This document shows positions 54,391-64,000 of a DNA stretch of 64,000 bases, in pieces. The notes below the pieces were generated by a model that was not told where the DNA came from, made no database searches, and saw only the letters and a program-made list of their open reading frames with translations. Source of the stretch: Thiomicrorhabdus sp. 6S3-12 (GTDB taxonomy: Bacteria; Pseudomonadota; Gammaproteobacteria; Thiomicrospirales; Thiomicrospiraceae); assembly GCF_017571475.1 (NCBI RefSeq), contig NZ_JAGETW010000001.1, positions 1 to 64,000 on the forward strand, read 5' to 3'. Numbering within the stretch: position 1 is the stretch's first letter; the number at the start of each line of letters is the position of its first letter. Made by a program: the position numbers and the translations under genes.

Positions 54391-57162
54391 ATGGATAAGC
54401 ATTTCGACCCTAACGCAATTGAAACCAAGTGGTATCAGACTTGGGAAAACCAAGGTTATTTCAAACCGAGCTACCAAGATTCCGCAGACCCGTACTGCAT
54501 TATGATTCCGCCGCCGAACGTCACCGGTTCTCTGCATATGGGTCACGCTTTCCAAGACACCATTATGGATACCTTAATCCGCTTTAACCGTATGCGCGGT
54601 AAAAACACCCTATGGCAACCGGGGACAGACCACGCCGGCATCGCCACGCAAATGGTTGTTGAACGACGCTTGGCCGCCGAAGGCCTAAGCCGCCATGACG
54701 TTGGTCGCGAAAAATTCATCGAAAAAATCTGGGAATGGAAAGAAGAATCCGGCGGCACCATCACCAAACAGCTTCGCCGCATGGGCGCCTCTCCAGACTG
54801 GAGTCGTGAGCGTTTCACTATGGATGACGGTCTTTCCGAGGCGGTTAAAGAAGTTTTCGTTCGCCTGTACGAAGAAGACCTGATCTACCGCGGCAAGCGA
54901 CTGGTCAACTGGGATCCGGTTCTGCACACCGCAGTTTCCGACCTTGAAGTTATCTCTGAAGAAGAACAAGGTAACCTGTGGCACTTTAACTATCCGCTGA
55001 CCGACGGTTCCGGGCATCTGACTGTGGCCACCACGCGTCCGGAAACCATGCTCGGAGACCAGGCCGTTGCGGTTCACCCGGAAGACGAACGTTATAAAGA
55101 TCTGGTTGGTAAAACCATTACCCTGCCACTGGTCGGTCGCGAAATTCCGATTATCGCCGATGATTATGTCGATATGGAATTCGGAACCGGTTGTGTGAAA
55201 ATCACACCGGCGCACGATTTTAATGACTACGAAATGGGGAAACGCCATAACCTGCCAATGCTGAACATCCTAACCGTGGATGCGGCGATCAACGACGAAG
55301 CGCCGGAAAAATACCGTGGCATGGATCGTTTTGAAGCACGTAAAACCATCGTTGCCGACCTGGACGAACTAGGCCTGCTGGATAGCATTAAACCGCATAC
55401 ACTAATGGTTCCACGCGGCGACCGTTCGCACTCGGTTATCGAACCATTCCTGACCGACCAGTGGTATGTGGCGGTTGAATCTTTGGCAAAACCAGCGATT
55501 GATGCGGTCAAAAACGGCGATATCGAGTTTGTACCTAAAAACTGGGAAAACACCTATTTCGAATGGATGAACAATATCCAGGACTGGTGTATTTCGCGCC
55601 AAATCTGGTGGGGACACCGAATCCCGGCCTGGTACGATGCTGACGGTAAGGTTTATGTTGGCCGTACCGAAAACGAAGTGCGTGAAAAATACAACATCTC
55701 AGCTGAGATTGAACTGAAGCAGGATGATGACGTTCTGGATACCTGGTTCTCATCAGCGCTTTGGACCTTCTCGACACTTGGCTGGCCGGAAAAAACACCT
55801 GAACTGGAAACTTTCCATCCGACGTCTGTATTGGTTACCGGGTTCGACATCATCTTCTTCTGGGTGGCCCGTATGATTATGATGGGTCTGAAATTCACCG
55901 GTCAGGTTCCATTCAAACAGGTTTATGTACACGGTCTGGTTCGTGACGGCGAAGGTCAGAAAATGTCCAAGTCTAAAGGTAACGTACTGGATCCTATCGA
56001 CCTGATCGACGGTATCGACCTTGAATCACTGGTCGGCAAACGCACCTACGGTATGATGCAACCGGAAAAAGCGGCGAAAATCGAAAAAGCGACCCGCCGC
56101 CAATTCCCGGACGGCATCGAGCCTTACGGTACTGATGCCATTCGCTTTACGTTTGCCTCTCTGGCATCAACCGGTCGCGATATCCGTTTCGATCTACAGC
56201 GTGCCGAAGGTTACCGCAACTTCTGTAACAAACTATGGAACGCAACCCGTTACGTGCTGATGAATACCGAAGGTTTCGATACCGGCGTTGATGAATCGCA
56301 GCCTTGCGAACTTTCTCTGGCTGACCGCTGGATTACATCTCGTCTGCAACAGGTTGAAGCGGAAGTTCAGAAGCATTTCGACAGCTACCGCTTTGACTTG
56401 GCAGCCAACGCGCTATACGAATTCACCTGGAATGAATACTGCGACTGGTATCTGGAGCTTGCGAAGCCGATTCTAAACAAAGACTCTTCAAATGAAGCGA
56501 AACGCGGTACCCGTAAAACACTGGTTCGTGTACTGGAAGCCCTACTTCGTCTAATGCACCCGGTTATGCCGTTTATTACTGAAGAAGCGTGGCAGGCGGT
56601 TGCGCCTCTTGCTGGCAAGGACGGCAATACCATTATGACTCAGCCCTACCCTCAGGCCGATGAAAATAAAATCGACGCCGGCGCTATGGCTGAGCTGGAA
56701 TGGGTAAAACAATTCATCGTCGGTGTGCGCAAGATCCGCTCCGAGATGGATATCGCACCAAGCAAGCCGCTACCGGTGCTATTGGCAGGCCTGAACGCTC
56801 AAGACCAGAGTTGGCTAAACAATAACCAGCTGTTCTTGCAAACCCTGGCAAAACTTGAAAACATCACTGTTCTGGACAATGAAGCCGAAGCTCCGGAATC
56901 CGCAGTTGCTCTGGTTGGCGAAATGAAGGTATTAATCCCAATGGCCGGCCTGATCGACAAGGATGCCGAACTGGCACGCCTTGACAAAGAGATCAAGAAA
57001 CTGCAAGGTGAGATCAAACGTCTAAGCGGCAAATTGAATAACGAAAGTTTTGTCGCTAAAGCACCGGAAGCGGTCGTTGCCAAAGAACGTGAAAAACTGG
57101 CCGACAGTGAAACCGCCCTAACCAATCTAGAGGGACAGTATGAAAAAATCTCTAAACTCTAA
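54391..57162 (+). CDS. valS: valyl-tRNA synthetase
   Basis: The 923-residue class I synthetase charges tRNA-Val. It has the HIGH-type motif [15 protein letters not shown], the editing-domain [17 protein letters not shown], the KMSKS motif ([16 protein letters not shown]), the anticodon-binding helical domain, and the C-terminal coiled coil ([19 protein letters not shown]) typical of bacterial ValRS. The ATG at 54391 with AAGAG just upstream is preferred to the TTG at 54376. Its 3' end overlaps the next gene by 23 bases. Length and motifs are ordinary. Confidence 0.97.
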   Translation: MDKHFDPNAIETKWYQTWENQGYFKPSYQDSADPYCIMIPPPNVTGSLHMGHAFQDTIMDTLIRFNRMRGKNTLWQPGTDHAGIATQMVVERRLAAEGLSRHDVGREKFIEKIWEWKEESGGTITKQLRRMGASPDWSRERFTMDDGLSEAVKEVFVRLYEEDLIYRGKRLVNWDPVLHTAVSDLEVISEEEQGNLWHFNYPLTDGSGHLTVATTRPETMLGDQAVAVHPEDERYKDLVGKTITLPLVGREIPIIADDYVDMEFGTGCVKITPAHDFNDYEMGKRHNLPMLNILTVDAAINDEAPEKYRGMDRFEARKTIVADLDELGLLDSIKPHTLMVPRGDRSHSVIEPFLTDQWYVAVESLAKPAIDAVKNGDIEFVPKNWENTYFEWMNNIQDWCISRQIWWGHRIPAWYDADGKVYVGRTENEVREKYNISAEIELKQDDDVLDTWFSSALWTFSTLGWPEKTPELETFHPTSVLVTGFDIIFFWVARMIMMGLKFTGQVPFKQVYVHGLVRDGEGQKMSKSKGNVLDPIDLIDGIDLESLVGKRTYGMMQPEKAAKIEKATRRQFPDGIEPYGTDAIRFTFASLASTGRDIRFDLQRAEGYRNFCNKLWNATRYVLMNTEGFDTGVDESQPCELSLADRWITSRLQQVEAEVQKHFDSYRFDLAANALYEFTWNEYCDWYLELAKPILNKDSSNEAKRGTRKTLVRVLEALLRLMHPVMPFITEEAWQAVAPLAGKDGNTIMTQPYPQADENKIDAGAMAELEWVKQFIVGVRKIRSEMDIAPSKPLPVLLAGLNAQDQSWLNNNQLFLQTLAKLENITVLDNEAEAPESAVALVGEMKVLIPMAGLIDKDAELARLDKEIKKLQGEIKRLSGKLNNESFVAKAPEAVVAKEREKLADSETALTNLEGQYEKISKL

Positions 57163-57874
57163 TTCCGTCTTTTCCCACGCCAAGCCGCTTGCCTTGGCGA
57201 CACTATTGGGTGCATCGTTTTTACTGAGCACCCACAGTACTCCTGTTCAGGCGGCGGTAAGTGGCTACACCAATTATGTCACCGATTCGATTGATGTTCC
57301 GGTGCGTCGCGGTGCGGGTTACAAATACAAGATCTCGCAGATGCTGAAATCCGGTACTCCGGTTAAGATCCTTGAAGTCAATAACGACGGCTGGGCCAAT
57401 GTCCAGTACAGCAAAGGTTCAAAAACCCATACCGGCTGGATGCCGTCGAGCATGCTGCAAAACCAGCCGATTGCCAAAATCCGACTGCAGGAGCAGATTG
57501 AAAAGACCAATAAAGTCGAAGAGAAATTCAATACATTAACGTTGGAACTGAACACGCTTAAAGAACGTTTTGAAGCGGCCAGTAACGAACTGAGCACCAT
57601 CAAGCAGGAAAAGTTCGAACAAAGTCAGGAACTTGAACACCTTAAATCCATCTCCAGTAACGCCGTGGCTATGGATGAAGAAAATAAGGCGATGAAAGTT
57701 CGACTGAACGAGGTCGAAAGCCAGAATGCGATTATGCGCGAACAGATCGACCAATCCGAAGATGCTATTAAGCGCCAATGGTTCCTGACTGGTGGAGGCG
57801 TTCTCCTACTCGGTTTGCTTCTTGGACGCTTCTTCCGCATGCCTACCAAACGTAAACGCTGGGGGGAAATTTAA
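57140..57874 (+). CDS. SH3/coiled-coil envelope protein (YgiM/TIGR04211 type)
   Basis: The 244-residue protein has a signal peptide or anchor ([22 protein letters not shown]) followed by a bacterial SH3 domain ([56 protein letters not shown]). A long coiled coil follows, then a C-terminal membrane helix ([19 protein letters not shown]) with a basic tail. This is the layout of the YgiM/TIGR04211 family, with the SH3 domain in the periplasm. Function is not firmly known. The gene begins inside valS (23-base overlap), so its expression is coupled to valS. Confidence 0.88.
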   Translation: MKKSLNSNSVFSHAKPLALATLLGASFLLSTHSTPVQAAVSGYTNYVTDSIDVPVRRGAGYKYKISQMLKSGTPVKILEVNNDGWANVQYSKGSKTHTGWMPSSMLQNQPIAKIRLQEQIEKTNKVEEKFNTLTLELNTLKERFEAASNELSTIKQEKFEQSQELEHLKSISSNAVAMDEENKAMKVRLNEVESQNAIMREQIDQSEDAIKRQWFLTGGGVLLLGLLLGRFFRMPTKRKRWGEI

Positions 57875-57904
57875 GGTTTAACACCTTATACTTTCCTTAG
57901 GAAA

Positions 57905-57937
57905 TAAAAAATCCCGCCATGGCGGGATTTTTTTATT
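57905..57937. terminator. bidirectional terminator between SH3-protein and DUF4382 genes
   Basis: AAATCCCGCC and GGCGGGATTT pair with a minimal central ATG/AT loop. T-runs on both strands suit the convergent genes. Confidence 0.9.
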
Positions 57938-57964
57938 TACAGCACAACAAGAGCGCTGATCGTT

Positions 57965-58948
57965 TTATGGTGCAGGTGCAGGCTCTGGAGCGGGTTCCGG
58001 AGCCGGCTCGACAGGAGCTTCAAGAGTGACTGTCGTTGTTTGACCTGCGACAACAGCGGCATTAACTTGCGAGTTAAACTCGATTGTCTCAGCACTCTCA
58101 ACCAAATCCTGATCGGCATTACAGGTAAAGGCGACTGTATAAGGTCCTTCAGACAAGTAGCCTACTTCAAACTCATAAGCTTGCGTATCAGGGTTATAGG
58201 CGACCAGAGCCGTTGTGACCGGATCATCTACACTGCCACTGATATCAACAGGAGTGACATCTGTACCGGCATAAACATAAGCCGAGTTATAAGTATCAGG
58301 ATCTTCATCGGAACAGGTCCAGCTGGCACCACTGGTCAATAACTCTGGCGCTACCGTACCTGAAATATGTCCGATCGTATTATCCTGCTCGATACGCAAA
58401 ACCGGTTTAAGTTTATAGTCACCATTTCCTTGGGCAACGATCGACTTGCGCACATCAAAATCGATGGTGAAAGCCGCATCGCCACTTTCCGGTACGACAA
58501 GGGTTCCTTTAACTTTCAAACCCGAAGTAGAACCACTCGGAACATCTAACTGATCCGTAGTGTCCTGACCATCATTAAGAACAATATAAGAGTTGGCTTC
58601 GTTGATATCCAAACGAATTTCCGAATAAGTCCCTGCCGGAAGATCTTCACCCGTCAGCAATGAGACTCTTTGAGAACCTTGCAGGTCCAGAAGGTTGATG
58701 CTCTGCTCTTGTGCAAAATCAAATTCAATCCACGAAGACTCGTCATCTAAATCCTGTCGAATAGCAACACCGGTAAAGGCGACTGTTACTTCTTTCGCAT
58801 CATCTATAGGTGCATCCGTCAGGCTTAATGAAAGGGTACCCGTTCCAGAGCTTGAATCCCCGCCTCCGCAGCCCGTTAGCATCATAGCCGGCAGCAGACT
58901 GGCTAGCAGTAATTTTTTCGCCGTCTTAATATGAGATATATTTGTCAT
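57965..58948 (-). CDS. DUF4382 lipoprotein
   Basis: The 327-residue protein begins with a lipoprotein signal whose lipobox is LTGC. The DUF4382 domain follows with GTLSLSLTDAPIDDAKEVTVAFTGVAI, INLLDLQGSQRVSLLTGEDLPAGTYSEIRLDI, and further beta-rich repeats (VKGTLVVPESGDAAFTIDFDVRKSI). It ends in a Pro-rich tail of EPAPEP units. It is probably attached to the outer membrane. Related proteins are of unknown function, and the tail may cross the cell wall. Single gene with shared terminator. Confidence 0.85.
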   Translation of the reverse strand: MTNISHIKTAKKLLLASLLPAMMLTGCGGGDSSSGTGTLSLSLTDAPIDDAKEVTVAFTGVAIRQDLDDESSWIEFDFAQEQSINLLDLQGSQRVSLLTGEDLPAGTYSEIRLDINEANSYIVLNDGQDTTDQLDVPSGSTSGLKVKGTLVVPESGDAAFTIDFDVRKSIVAQGNGDYKLKPVLRIEQDNTIGHISGTVAPELLTSGASWTCSDEDPDTYNSAYVYAGTDVTPVDISGSVDDPVTTALVAYNPDTQAYEFEVGYLSEGPYTVAFTCNADQDLVESAETIEFNSQVNAAVVAGQTTTVTLEAPVEPAPEPAPEPAPAP

Positions 58949-59142
58949 TGTTTTCCTCCTCGGCCTTTTTCAGGCACTGTACTTAAGGGCAAGTTAATTT
59001 TTCTAACTGGCTTTAAAAAAGAATAACAAATCCTTTGTTACCCGCGATAGAGTAAATATTAGTTATCATTTTTATTATACCCTTACCGGAAGTCAGTCTA
59101 TTATCTCAACTCAATAACGGCAATACGCACCTTTTCTAAGAA

Positions 59143-59173
59143 CAAAAAAAGCACCTGAAAAGGTGCTTTAATT
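59143..59173 (-). terminator. dsbC terminator
   Basis: AAAGCACCT and AGGTGCTTT form a 9-bp stem with a four-base loop. On the minus strand TTTTTTTG follows, 33 bases after the dsbC stop codon. Confidence 0.9.
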
Positions 59174-59204
59174 ATTGAAAGCGCATACAAACAAGGCGCG
59201 ACGG

Positions 59205-59957
59205 TTATTTTGTAAAAATTTCTTTAATCAGCTCTTTGGCCGGAACATAGCCGGGAATCAGCCGGCCGTCGTCCACCAAGATATTCGGGGTTCCGTTCAC
59301 CTGAAAGAACTGGGCCAGCTGCATATGTTGCTTGATCGGATTATCGCACTGCTTTTCAGCTACTTTCTGCCCCTTCATCACCTGATCCAACGCCTCCAGC
59401 GGTTTATCCGCACACCAGACGGAAACCGCATCCGTGTAGGATTGCGAGGCAGCCCCCGCTCGCGGATAAGCCAGATAACGAACGGTCACACCAGCCTTAT
59501 TCAACTCAGGCACCTCCAAATGCAATTTCCGGCAGTAAGGACAGTGAATATCGGTAAACACAGTAATCGTCGCTTTGCGCTGAGCCTTTTCGTCACCCGG
59601 ATAAATCCACATTGACGCTTCGGGAATTCCCGCCAAAGCCTTAATCCGCTGCTGCATGCTAACCTGTCGTGTCAGGTTTACCTTATTTTGCAGATCAATC
59701 AGATCTCCCTGCACCAGAAATTGGCCGTCCTCGCTCATATAAACAACATCTACACCCAAAATCACCTGATAAAGCCCCTTGATGCCGGTCGGCTGGATAT
59801 CAAAATGATCCAACCCCGGAATCATCGTTTGCAGCTGTTTCTGAATAGCCGAGAAATCATGTGCCTGATCCGGCTGATCAGCCGGCGTTTGAGCATAAGC
59901 CGAAAGCATTACAGAGCCAAGAACAAGCCCACCCAAAAGTTTTTTCGCAAAATTCAC
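59205..59957 (-). CDS. dsbC: periplasmic disulfide isomerase DsbC
   Basis: The 250-residue protein has a signal peptide (KKLLGGLVLGSVMLSAYAQ) and an N-terminal dimerisation domain. The thioredoxin domain has the active site DIHCPYCRKLH (CPYC), the cis-Pro in VNGTPNILVDDGRLIPGYV, and the conserved QCDNPI structural Cys. DsbC reshuffles wrong disulfides, relevant here to LptD. dsbC often lies beside xerD, but in this window two genes (the lipoprotein and kinase) lie between them. The extended N-terminal PADQPDQAHDF is slightly unusual. Confidence 0.95.
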   Translation of the reverse strand: MNFAKKLLGGLVLGSVMLSAYAQTPADQPDQAHDFSAIQKQLQTMIPGLDHFDIQPTGIKGLYQVILGVDVVYMSEDGQFLVQGDLIDLQNKVNLTRQVSMQQRIKALAGIPEASMWIYPGDEKAQRKATITVFTDIHCPYCRKLHLEVPELNKAGVTVRYLAYPRAGAASQSYTDAVSVWCADKPLEALDQVMKGQKVAEKQCDNPIKQHMQLAQFFQVNGTPNILVDDGRLIPGYVPAKELIKEIFTK

Positions 59958-60124
59958 TGTGTTGCATCCCTGAGGTTGATAAATTCACTTGGGCCGGTCA
60001 AACGAGAACGCCCGAAAAAGTGCACATCAATATACCACGCTCAAATCAATTTTTAAGTTAAAGAGTCGCGCAAAACCTTTAAAAACCGTTAAATTATTAA
60101 GGAGTTATCAGGGATAATATTGCC

Positions 60125-60961
60125 ATGCTACGGATCGTTTTCACTTTAACCCTTTCTTTATTGCTGACCGCCTGTCAACAAGGCTCGAATGCACCGGCTT
60201 CCAATTCAAAACCGGAACTGCTCATCTACAGCGGAATCACCATGGTTCGACCGCTGCAACAGCTTGCGACCGAATTCGAAAACCAAAAAGGCGTTAAAAT
60301 CACGATCATTCAAGGCGCTTCTGGCTTTATTCTCAAAACCCTGAAAAACCAGCAGATCGGAGACATTTACTTCCCCGGCTCGACCATCTTCCGCTCCAGA
60401 CCCGAGAACCAAAAAATTTTCGACCGCTATGTACTGGTCGGCTATAACCGTCTGGCCTTAATCGTTCCCAAAGACAACCCAAAGCACTTAAACTCGGATT
60501 TAAACCAGTTAACCGACCCCGAGCTCTCGATTGTACTTTCTTCTCCCGGAAGCAGCTCTGTTGGCAAAGCGACTGAAACACTGTTGAACAAACAAAATCT
60601 GAAAGATCGCGTTTTCGAAAATGTCACCTATTTCACCACCGACTCGCATCGACTTTTCAAGTCGATCCAGAACGGAGATGCCGATCTGGCCGTCAACTGG
60701 TTTGCCACCACCAAATGGCCGGAAACAGAATCTTATATGGATGCCATTCTGATTGATCAGGCGCTCGCCCCAAAACGCTCACTGGAGTTAATCCTGCTTA
60801 AATACTCGAAAAACAAAGCGCTCGCACTGGAATTCATGGCCTATGCCAGTTCTGTTCATGGCCTGGAAACCTTTGCACGATACGGCTTCCTGAACGAAGA
60901 GGAACTTAAAACTCTGTCAGCCTCTCCGCAGCAGATCAAAGTATTGGAGCCGACTAAATGA
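60125..60961 (+). CDS. ModA-like solute-binding lipoprotein
   Basis: The 278-residue protein is a periplasmic binding protein of the molybdate/phosphate type. A lipobox (LLTAC, Cys17) ends the signal. The binding fold follows: LLIYSGITMVRPLQQLATEFENQKGVKI, IQGASGFILKTLKNQQIGDIYFPGS, and late LALEFMAYASSVHGLETFARYGFL. No transporter genes are nearby. Its stop overlaps the start of a hybrid kinase (ATGA), so the binding protein probably hands ligand information to the kinase, much as TorT does for TorS. The ligand is unknown; a small oxyanion is suggested by family only. Confidence 0.83.
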   Translation: MLRIVFTLTLSLLLTACQQGSNAPASNSKPELLIYSGITMVRPLQQLATEFENQKGVKITIIQGASGFILKTLKNQQIGDIYFPGSTIFRSRPENQKIFDRYVLVGYNRLALIVPKDNPKHLNSDLNQLTDPELSIVLSSPGSSSVGKATETLLNKQNLKDRVFENVTYFTTDSHRLFKSIQNGDADLAVNWFATTKWPETESYMDAILIDQALAPKRSLELILLKYSKNKALALEFMAYASSVHGLETFARYGFLNEEELKTLSASPQQIKVLEPTK

Positions 60962-63279
60962 CGAAACCTATCACTGTGAAAAAACCTTCCATCGTCACTC
61001 GAACCGGCATCAACCTGTTTCTTCTGCTGGTCATTTTCATTCTCGGGCTCGGAGCCCAGGCCATCTTAAATTTCAGCATTACCAACTACACCCATGAGCT
61101 GGATAAAAAAATCCGTAATGCCGAAGTGGAGAACAATCTCGGGCTGGAAGTTATTCTGGAAATTTACAAGACCGAAGCCAGTTTCTTTCAGATAACCGCA
61201 TTCCCGAATAAGCATATGCGAAAAATTATCGAACATGAAATTGAAGAGAGTCAGGAAGAGATTACTCACGTCCTGCAAGTATTGAATCAGGGCGGAACCT
61301 ATAAACACAATCTCGACCTGAACTTGCCCAATACCGAAGAACAATTCGAGATCATGTTCTACAAGCCGATAACCAGCAATCAATTTACGTTTGCCGAGGC
61401 CGACGTCCTTCCGAAACTGGAACTCATTACTCATAAAATAAAAGAGCTTAATCAACTGCTCAAACAAATCGACCACTATCGGTTAACCCAAGATCCGCGT
61501 CTCGGAAAAAGCATTTCGACACTAAAACTTGAGGTTAAGCTGTTTGAACCGGTCTTCCATCGCCTCAAAGAAGACGCCAATCAGATTTTCTACACCCACC
61601 GTCAGAACTTTACCCAGATCCGCAAAGAAGTTGAAGATCAAAAGCGCTTCTATAAAAGTCTGCAAATATTCCTGACGCTGTTCTTATTGATTGTTGGTCT
61701 CTATGCTTTCTGGCGCTTGAGTTTAAACATCCACCGCACATCGCAAGAAATTGAAAAAACGCATGATTACACTCGCGACATCCTGAATTCGCAAGACAAC
61801 ATTATCATTGTCAACGACGGGGAAAAAATCATTGACGTCAGTGGCGGGTTCTTTAAATTCTTCTACGAATACCCCGATCTCAAAGCATTTTCCGCAGACT
61901 ATAACTGCGTCTGTGATCTTTTTGTCAAAGAAGAAGGACTGGTCTATAAATTCGAAGATAAAAGCTGGATCGAATATGTCGTCGAAAACCCGGACAAGAC
62001 GCATAAAGCCAAACTGCGTTATCACGGCACCGAGCATGTTTATAAAATCTACGGACAAAAATCCAAAAAATATCAGCGCTATATCATCTCGCTGCTGGAC
62101 ATTACCGAATTTGAAAAGATTAACCGCGATCTCCAGGAACAGAAAAACCGCGCGCTCGAAGCAACCCGTTCGAAAGGCGAATTTCTGGCCAATATGTCAC
62201 ACGAAATTCGTACTCCATTGAATGCGATACTCGGTTTCATTGACCTGCTCAAAGAAAAGCCCTTGGACCAGGAAGGGAAAAAATACCTCGAAACGGTTAC
62301 CCAATCGAGTCACACCCTGCTCGGCATTATCAATGACATTCTCGATCTGACCAAAATTGAAAGCGGTAAACTGGATATCGATATCAGCGAGTTTTCACCG
62401 AAAGACGAACTGACCGGCGTTGCCGATCTGTTTAGAGCGCGTTGCAGCGAGAAAAACATCAATTTCGTCACCCACTTCTCGGAAAATCTTCCAAGCGGCA
62501 TCAAATCCGACGCCCTGCGCATTAAGCAGGTTATCTCAAACCTGCTGTCCAATGCGGTCAAATTCACCGATTCCGGAAAAACCATCACCCTCGATATCAG
62601 CTATAACCCCGGATGGCTGCGAATTTCGGTCGAGGACGAAGGGATCGGCATGACCCGGGAAGCGCAGGAGAAAATCTTCGAGGCTTTCTCCCAGGCGGAA
62701 ACCTCGACAACCCGCAAATACGGCGGCACCGGTCTTGGCCTGACCATCAGCTCTCGCCTGATTAAAATGCTGGGCGGCAGCCTGAAGGTGACATCACGTC
62801 TCGGCGAGGGCAGTAAATTCTATTTCAGCATTCCGGTTCAAGCGGTAGAACTCGCGCCTAAAACCCGAGCTCCTGCCGAAGGAAAAGAAATTGTCCGTTA
62901 CCACGGCGATATTCTTCTGGTGGAAGACAATACAACCAATCAGATGCTGATGGTTGCGATTCTGAAAAAATTCGGCTTGAGCTGTCTGATTGCCAATGAC
63001 GGTCTGGAAGCGCTGGAACAAGCCAAAAGCCGTCGTTTTGACCTGATACTGATGGATGAAAACATGCCAAACCTCAACGGAATCGAGGCCACCAGACAGA
63101 TCCGCGAACACGAAAAACAAACCGGCGCGCACAGACAACACATTGTTGCCCTGACGGCAAACGCCATGACGGGAGACCGGGAACGCTTTATCGAAGCGGG
63201 TATGGACGAATACCTGACCAAACCGGTGAACATCGGCGAATTGACCAAGGTATTCGAGAAGTTTTTACCTAAAAAGTAA
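60958..63279 (+). CDS. hybrid sensor histidine kinase partnered with the upstream lipoprotein
   Basis: The 773-residue kinase has helix TM1 (GINLFLLLVIFILGLGAQAIL) and a periplasmic helical domain of about 200 residues (coiled-coil-like, Glu/Lys-rich). TM2 is IFLTLFLLIVGLYAFWRL, followed by a PAS-like region (IIIVNDGEKIIDVSGGFFKFF). The phospho-His is H415 in MSHEIRTPLNAIL. An ATPase domain (SNLLSNAVKFTDSG, GIGMTREAQEKIFEAFSQ, GGTGLGLTISSRLI) and a receiver domain (LLVEDNTTNQMLMVAIL, phospho-Asp D700 in LILMDENMP, TKPVNIGELTKV) follow. No HAMP or HPt domain and no separate response regulator are evident in the window. It resembles TorS in layout. Confidence 0.92.
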   Translation: MTKPITVKKPSIVTRTGINLFLLLVIFILGLGAQAILNFSITNYTHELDKKIRNAEVENNLGLEVILEIYKTEASFFQITAFPNKHMRKIIEHEIEESQEEITHVLQVLNQGGTYKHNLDLNLPNTEEQFEIMFYKPITSNQFTFAEADVLPKLELITHKIKELNQLLKQIDHYRLTQDPRLGKSISTLKLEVKLFEPVFHRLKEDANQIFYTHRQNFTQIRKEVEDQKRFYKSLQIFLTLFLLIVGLYAFWRLSLNIHRTSQEIEKTHDYTRDILNSQDNIIIVNDGEKIIDVSGGFFKFFYEYPDLKAFSADYNCVCDLFVKEEGLVYKFEDKSWIEYVVENPDKTHKAKLRYHGTEHVYKIYGQKSKKYQRYIISLLDITEFEKINRDLQEQKNRALEATRSKGEFLANMSHEIRTPLNAILGFIDLLKEKPLDQEGKKYLETVTQSSHTLLGIINDILDLTKIESGKLDIDISEFSPKDELTGVADLFRARCSEKNINFVTHFSENLPSGIKSDALRIKQVISNLLSNAVKFTDSGKTITLDISYNPGWLRISVEDEGIGMTREAQEKIFEAFSQAETSTTRKYGGTGLGLTISSRLIKMLGGSLKVTSRLGEGSKFYFSIPVQAVELAPKTRAPAEGKEIVRYHGDILLVEDNTTNQMLMVAILKKFGLSCLIANDGLEALEQAKSRRFDLILMDENMPNLNGIEATRQIREHEKQTGAHRQHIVALTANAMTGDRERFIEAGMDEYLTKPVNIGELTKVFEKFLPKK

Positions 63280-63286
63280 TCGCCGC

Positions 63287-63306
63287 CATCACCCTCGAGG
63301 GTGATG
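63287..63306. repeat. 20-bp perfect palindrome between kinase and xerD
   Basis: CATCACCCTCGAGGGTGATG is a perfect palindrome. It overlaps the end of xerD, where it encodes part of a His-rich tail, and begins 7 bases after the kinase stop codon. It could act as a shared terminator hairpin, but a T-run is missing. Confidence 0.7.
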
Positions 63307-64000
63307 GTGCTGATGCAGGCTTTGCAGACGCTGCTTAGCGACATGCGTATAAATCTGCGTGGTCGACAGATCACTATGTCCGAGCAAAAGCTGGACACTG
63401 CGCAGATCCGCGCCATGATTGATCAGGTGGGTGGCAAAAGCGTGCCTTAAGCCGTGCGGCGACAACTTATTGAAGATTCCGACCGATTCCGCCAGCTTGC
63501 GCACCCGATGCCAAAGCGTCTGACGCGTCATTGGACGACCGAGACGGGAAACAAACAGCGTCGACACTCTTTTCTTTCCGACCAGTTCGCCACGCGCGCC
63601 CTGCAAATAACGTTGCAACCATTCAGAGGCAACTTCACCAATTGGCACGATGCGCTCCTTGGCCCCCTTACCGGTTACCTGAACCACTCCGGCGGATAAA
63701 TTGAGCTGCTCGAACGGCAGGCCAACCACTTCGGAAACCCGTAGTCCCGATGCATACATCAACTCCAGAATTGCCCGATCTCGGATTCCCAATGCCGTAG
63801 TCAGATCCGGTGCCTCAAGCAGCGCTTCTATCTGCACTTCACTCAACACCTTGGGAATCTTACGCTCGGCTTTCGGCGCCTTAAGCTGCTGAACAGGATT
63901 GTTTTCAATCGGGTACTGCTGATTGGCCCACTGATAGAAACGCTTGATACTGCTTAGCATACGCGCGTTCGAACTCGCTTTACGCTGTGCCATCAGCTGC
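63289..64000 (-). CDS. xerD: tyrosine recombinase XerD, 5' part outside the window
   Basis: The minus-strand frame is open to the window end, so the first about 65 residues are missing. Visible are the rest of the N-terminal SAM-like domain (ARMLSSIKRFYQWANQQYP) and the catalytic domain. Catalytic residues are Arg in ASGLRVSEVVGL, His/Arg in HGLRHAFATHL, and His plus the Tyr nucleophile in LGHSDLSTTQIYTHV. XerD with XerC resolves chromosome dimers at dif with FtsK. The tail HQHHHPRG is encoded partly by the palindrome. Since dsbC is near, the usual dsbC-xerD neighbourhood holds. Confidence 0.92.
   Translation of the reverse strand, partial: QLMAQRKASSNARMLSSIKRFYQWANQQYPIENNPVQQLKAPKAERKIPKVLSEVQIEALLEAPDLTTALGIRDRAILELMYASGLRVSEVVGLPFEQLNLSAGVVQVTGKGAKERIVPIGEVASEWLQRYLQGARGELVGKKRVSTLFVSRLGRPMTRQTLWHRVRKLAESVGIFNKLSPHGLRHAFATHLINHGADLRSVQLLLGHSDLSTTQIYTHVAKQRLQSLHQHHHPRG

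Overview
The window is one continuous stretch of chromosome from a gammaproteobacterium of roughly 50% GC. It carries densely packed housekeeping genes in gammaproteobacterial order: gatCAB beside mreBCD-mrdA-rodA-dacA-ybeD-lipB-lipA, minCDE, lptD-surA-pdxA-rsmA-apaH with amgK-murU divergent from lptD, and dsbC near xerD. No rRNA, tRNA, insertion sequence, prophage or CRISPR array was seen. A secreted DsrE-like protein and an epsilonproteobacterial-looking TrpB suggest a sulfur-oxidising lineage such as Thiomicrospira/Hydrogenovibrio, but that is only an inference.

Layout. 1-4.6 kb: a TonB-like protein cut by the window edge (with an expanded PEPK repeat), SufE, a stand-alone TrpB, a cold-shock/DUF1294 membrane protein, a 44-residue membrane peptide and HtpX. 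4.8-8.1 kb: the gatCAB amidotransferase operon on the minus strand. 8.5-18.6 kb: the rod-shape and peptidoglycan elongation cluster, then lipoate synthesis and Hsp33. 18.7-24.5 kb (minus): yaaA, minCDE, a HicA-like protein, a pseudouridine synthase and the MurNAc recycling pair amgK-murU. 24.6-31.1 kb: outer-membrane biogenesis (lptD, surA) with pdxA, rsmA and apaH. 31.2-34.1 kb: small accessory genes, including a voltage-gated cation channel and a ferredoxin.

34.2-44.9 kb is a phosphate region: pstS behind a multi-repeat Pho box, a Pit permease, and the minus-strand series pstC-pstA-pstB-phoU-phoB-phoR. It joins a nitrogen region (45.0-52.2 kb): glnA behind a sigma-54-type promoter, glnE (which adenylylates GlnA), a membrane-anchored methyltransferase, and glnK-amtB behind another sigma-54-like promoter and three TGCACCA elements. 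The pstC/glnA gap carries Pho-box-like repeats in both orientations, so phosphate and nitrogen control meet there.

52.4-64 kb is more accessory: a FliL-like protein, a Cys-rich unknown, an isolated flagellin, valS overlapping an SH3/coiled-coil envelope protein, a DUF4382 lipoprotein, dsbC, a ModA-like lipoprotein translationally coupled to a hybrid histidine kinase (a probable two-part sensor), and xerD cut by the window end.

The best leads are the lipoprotein/kinase pair at 60.1-63.3 kb, an Hsp33 lacking two of its four zinc cysteines, an apparent AUC start codon for mreC, a voltage-gated channel with an acidic, calcium-channel-like filter, the dual Pho-box/sigma-54 control region, and the unannotated 44-residue membrane protein.
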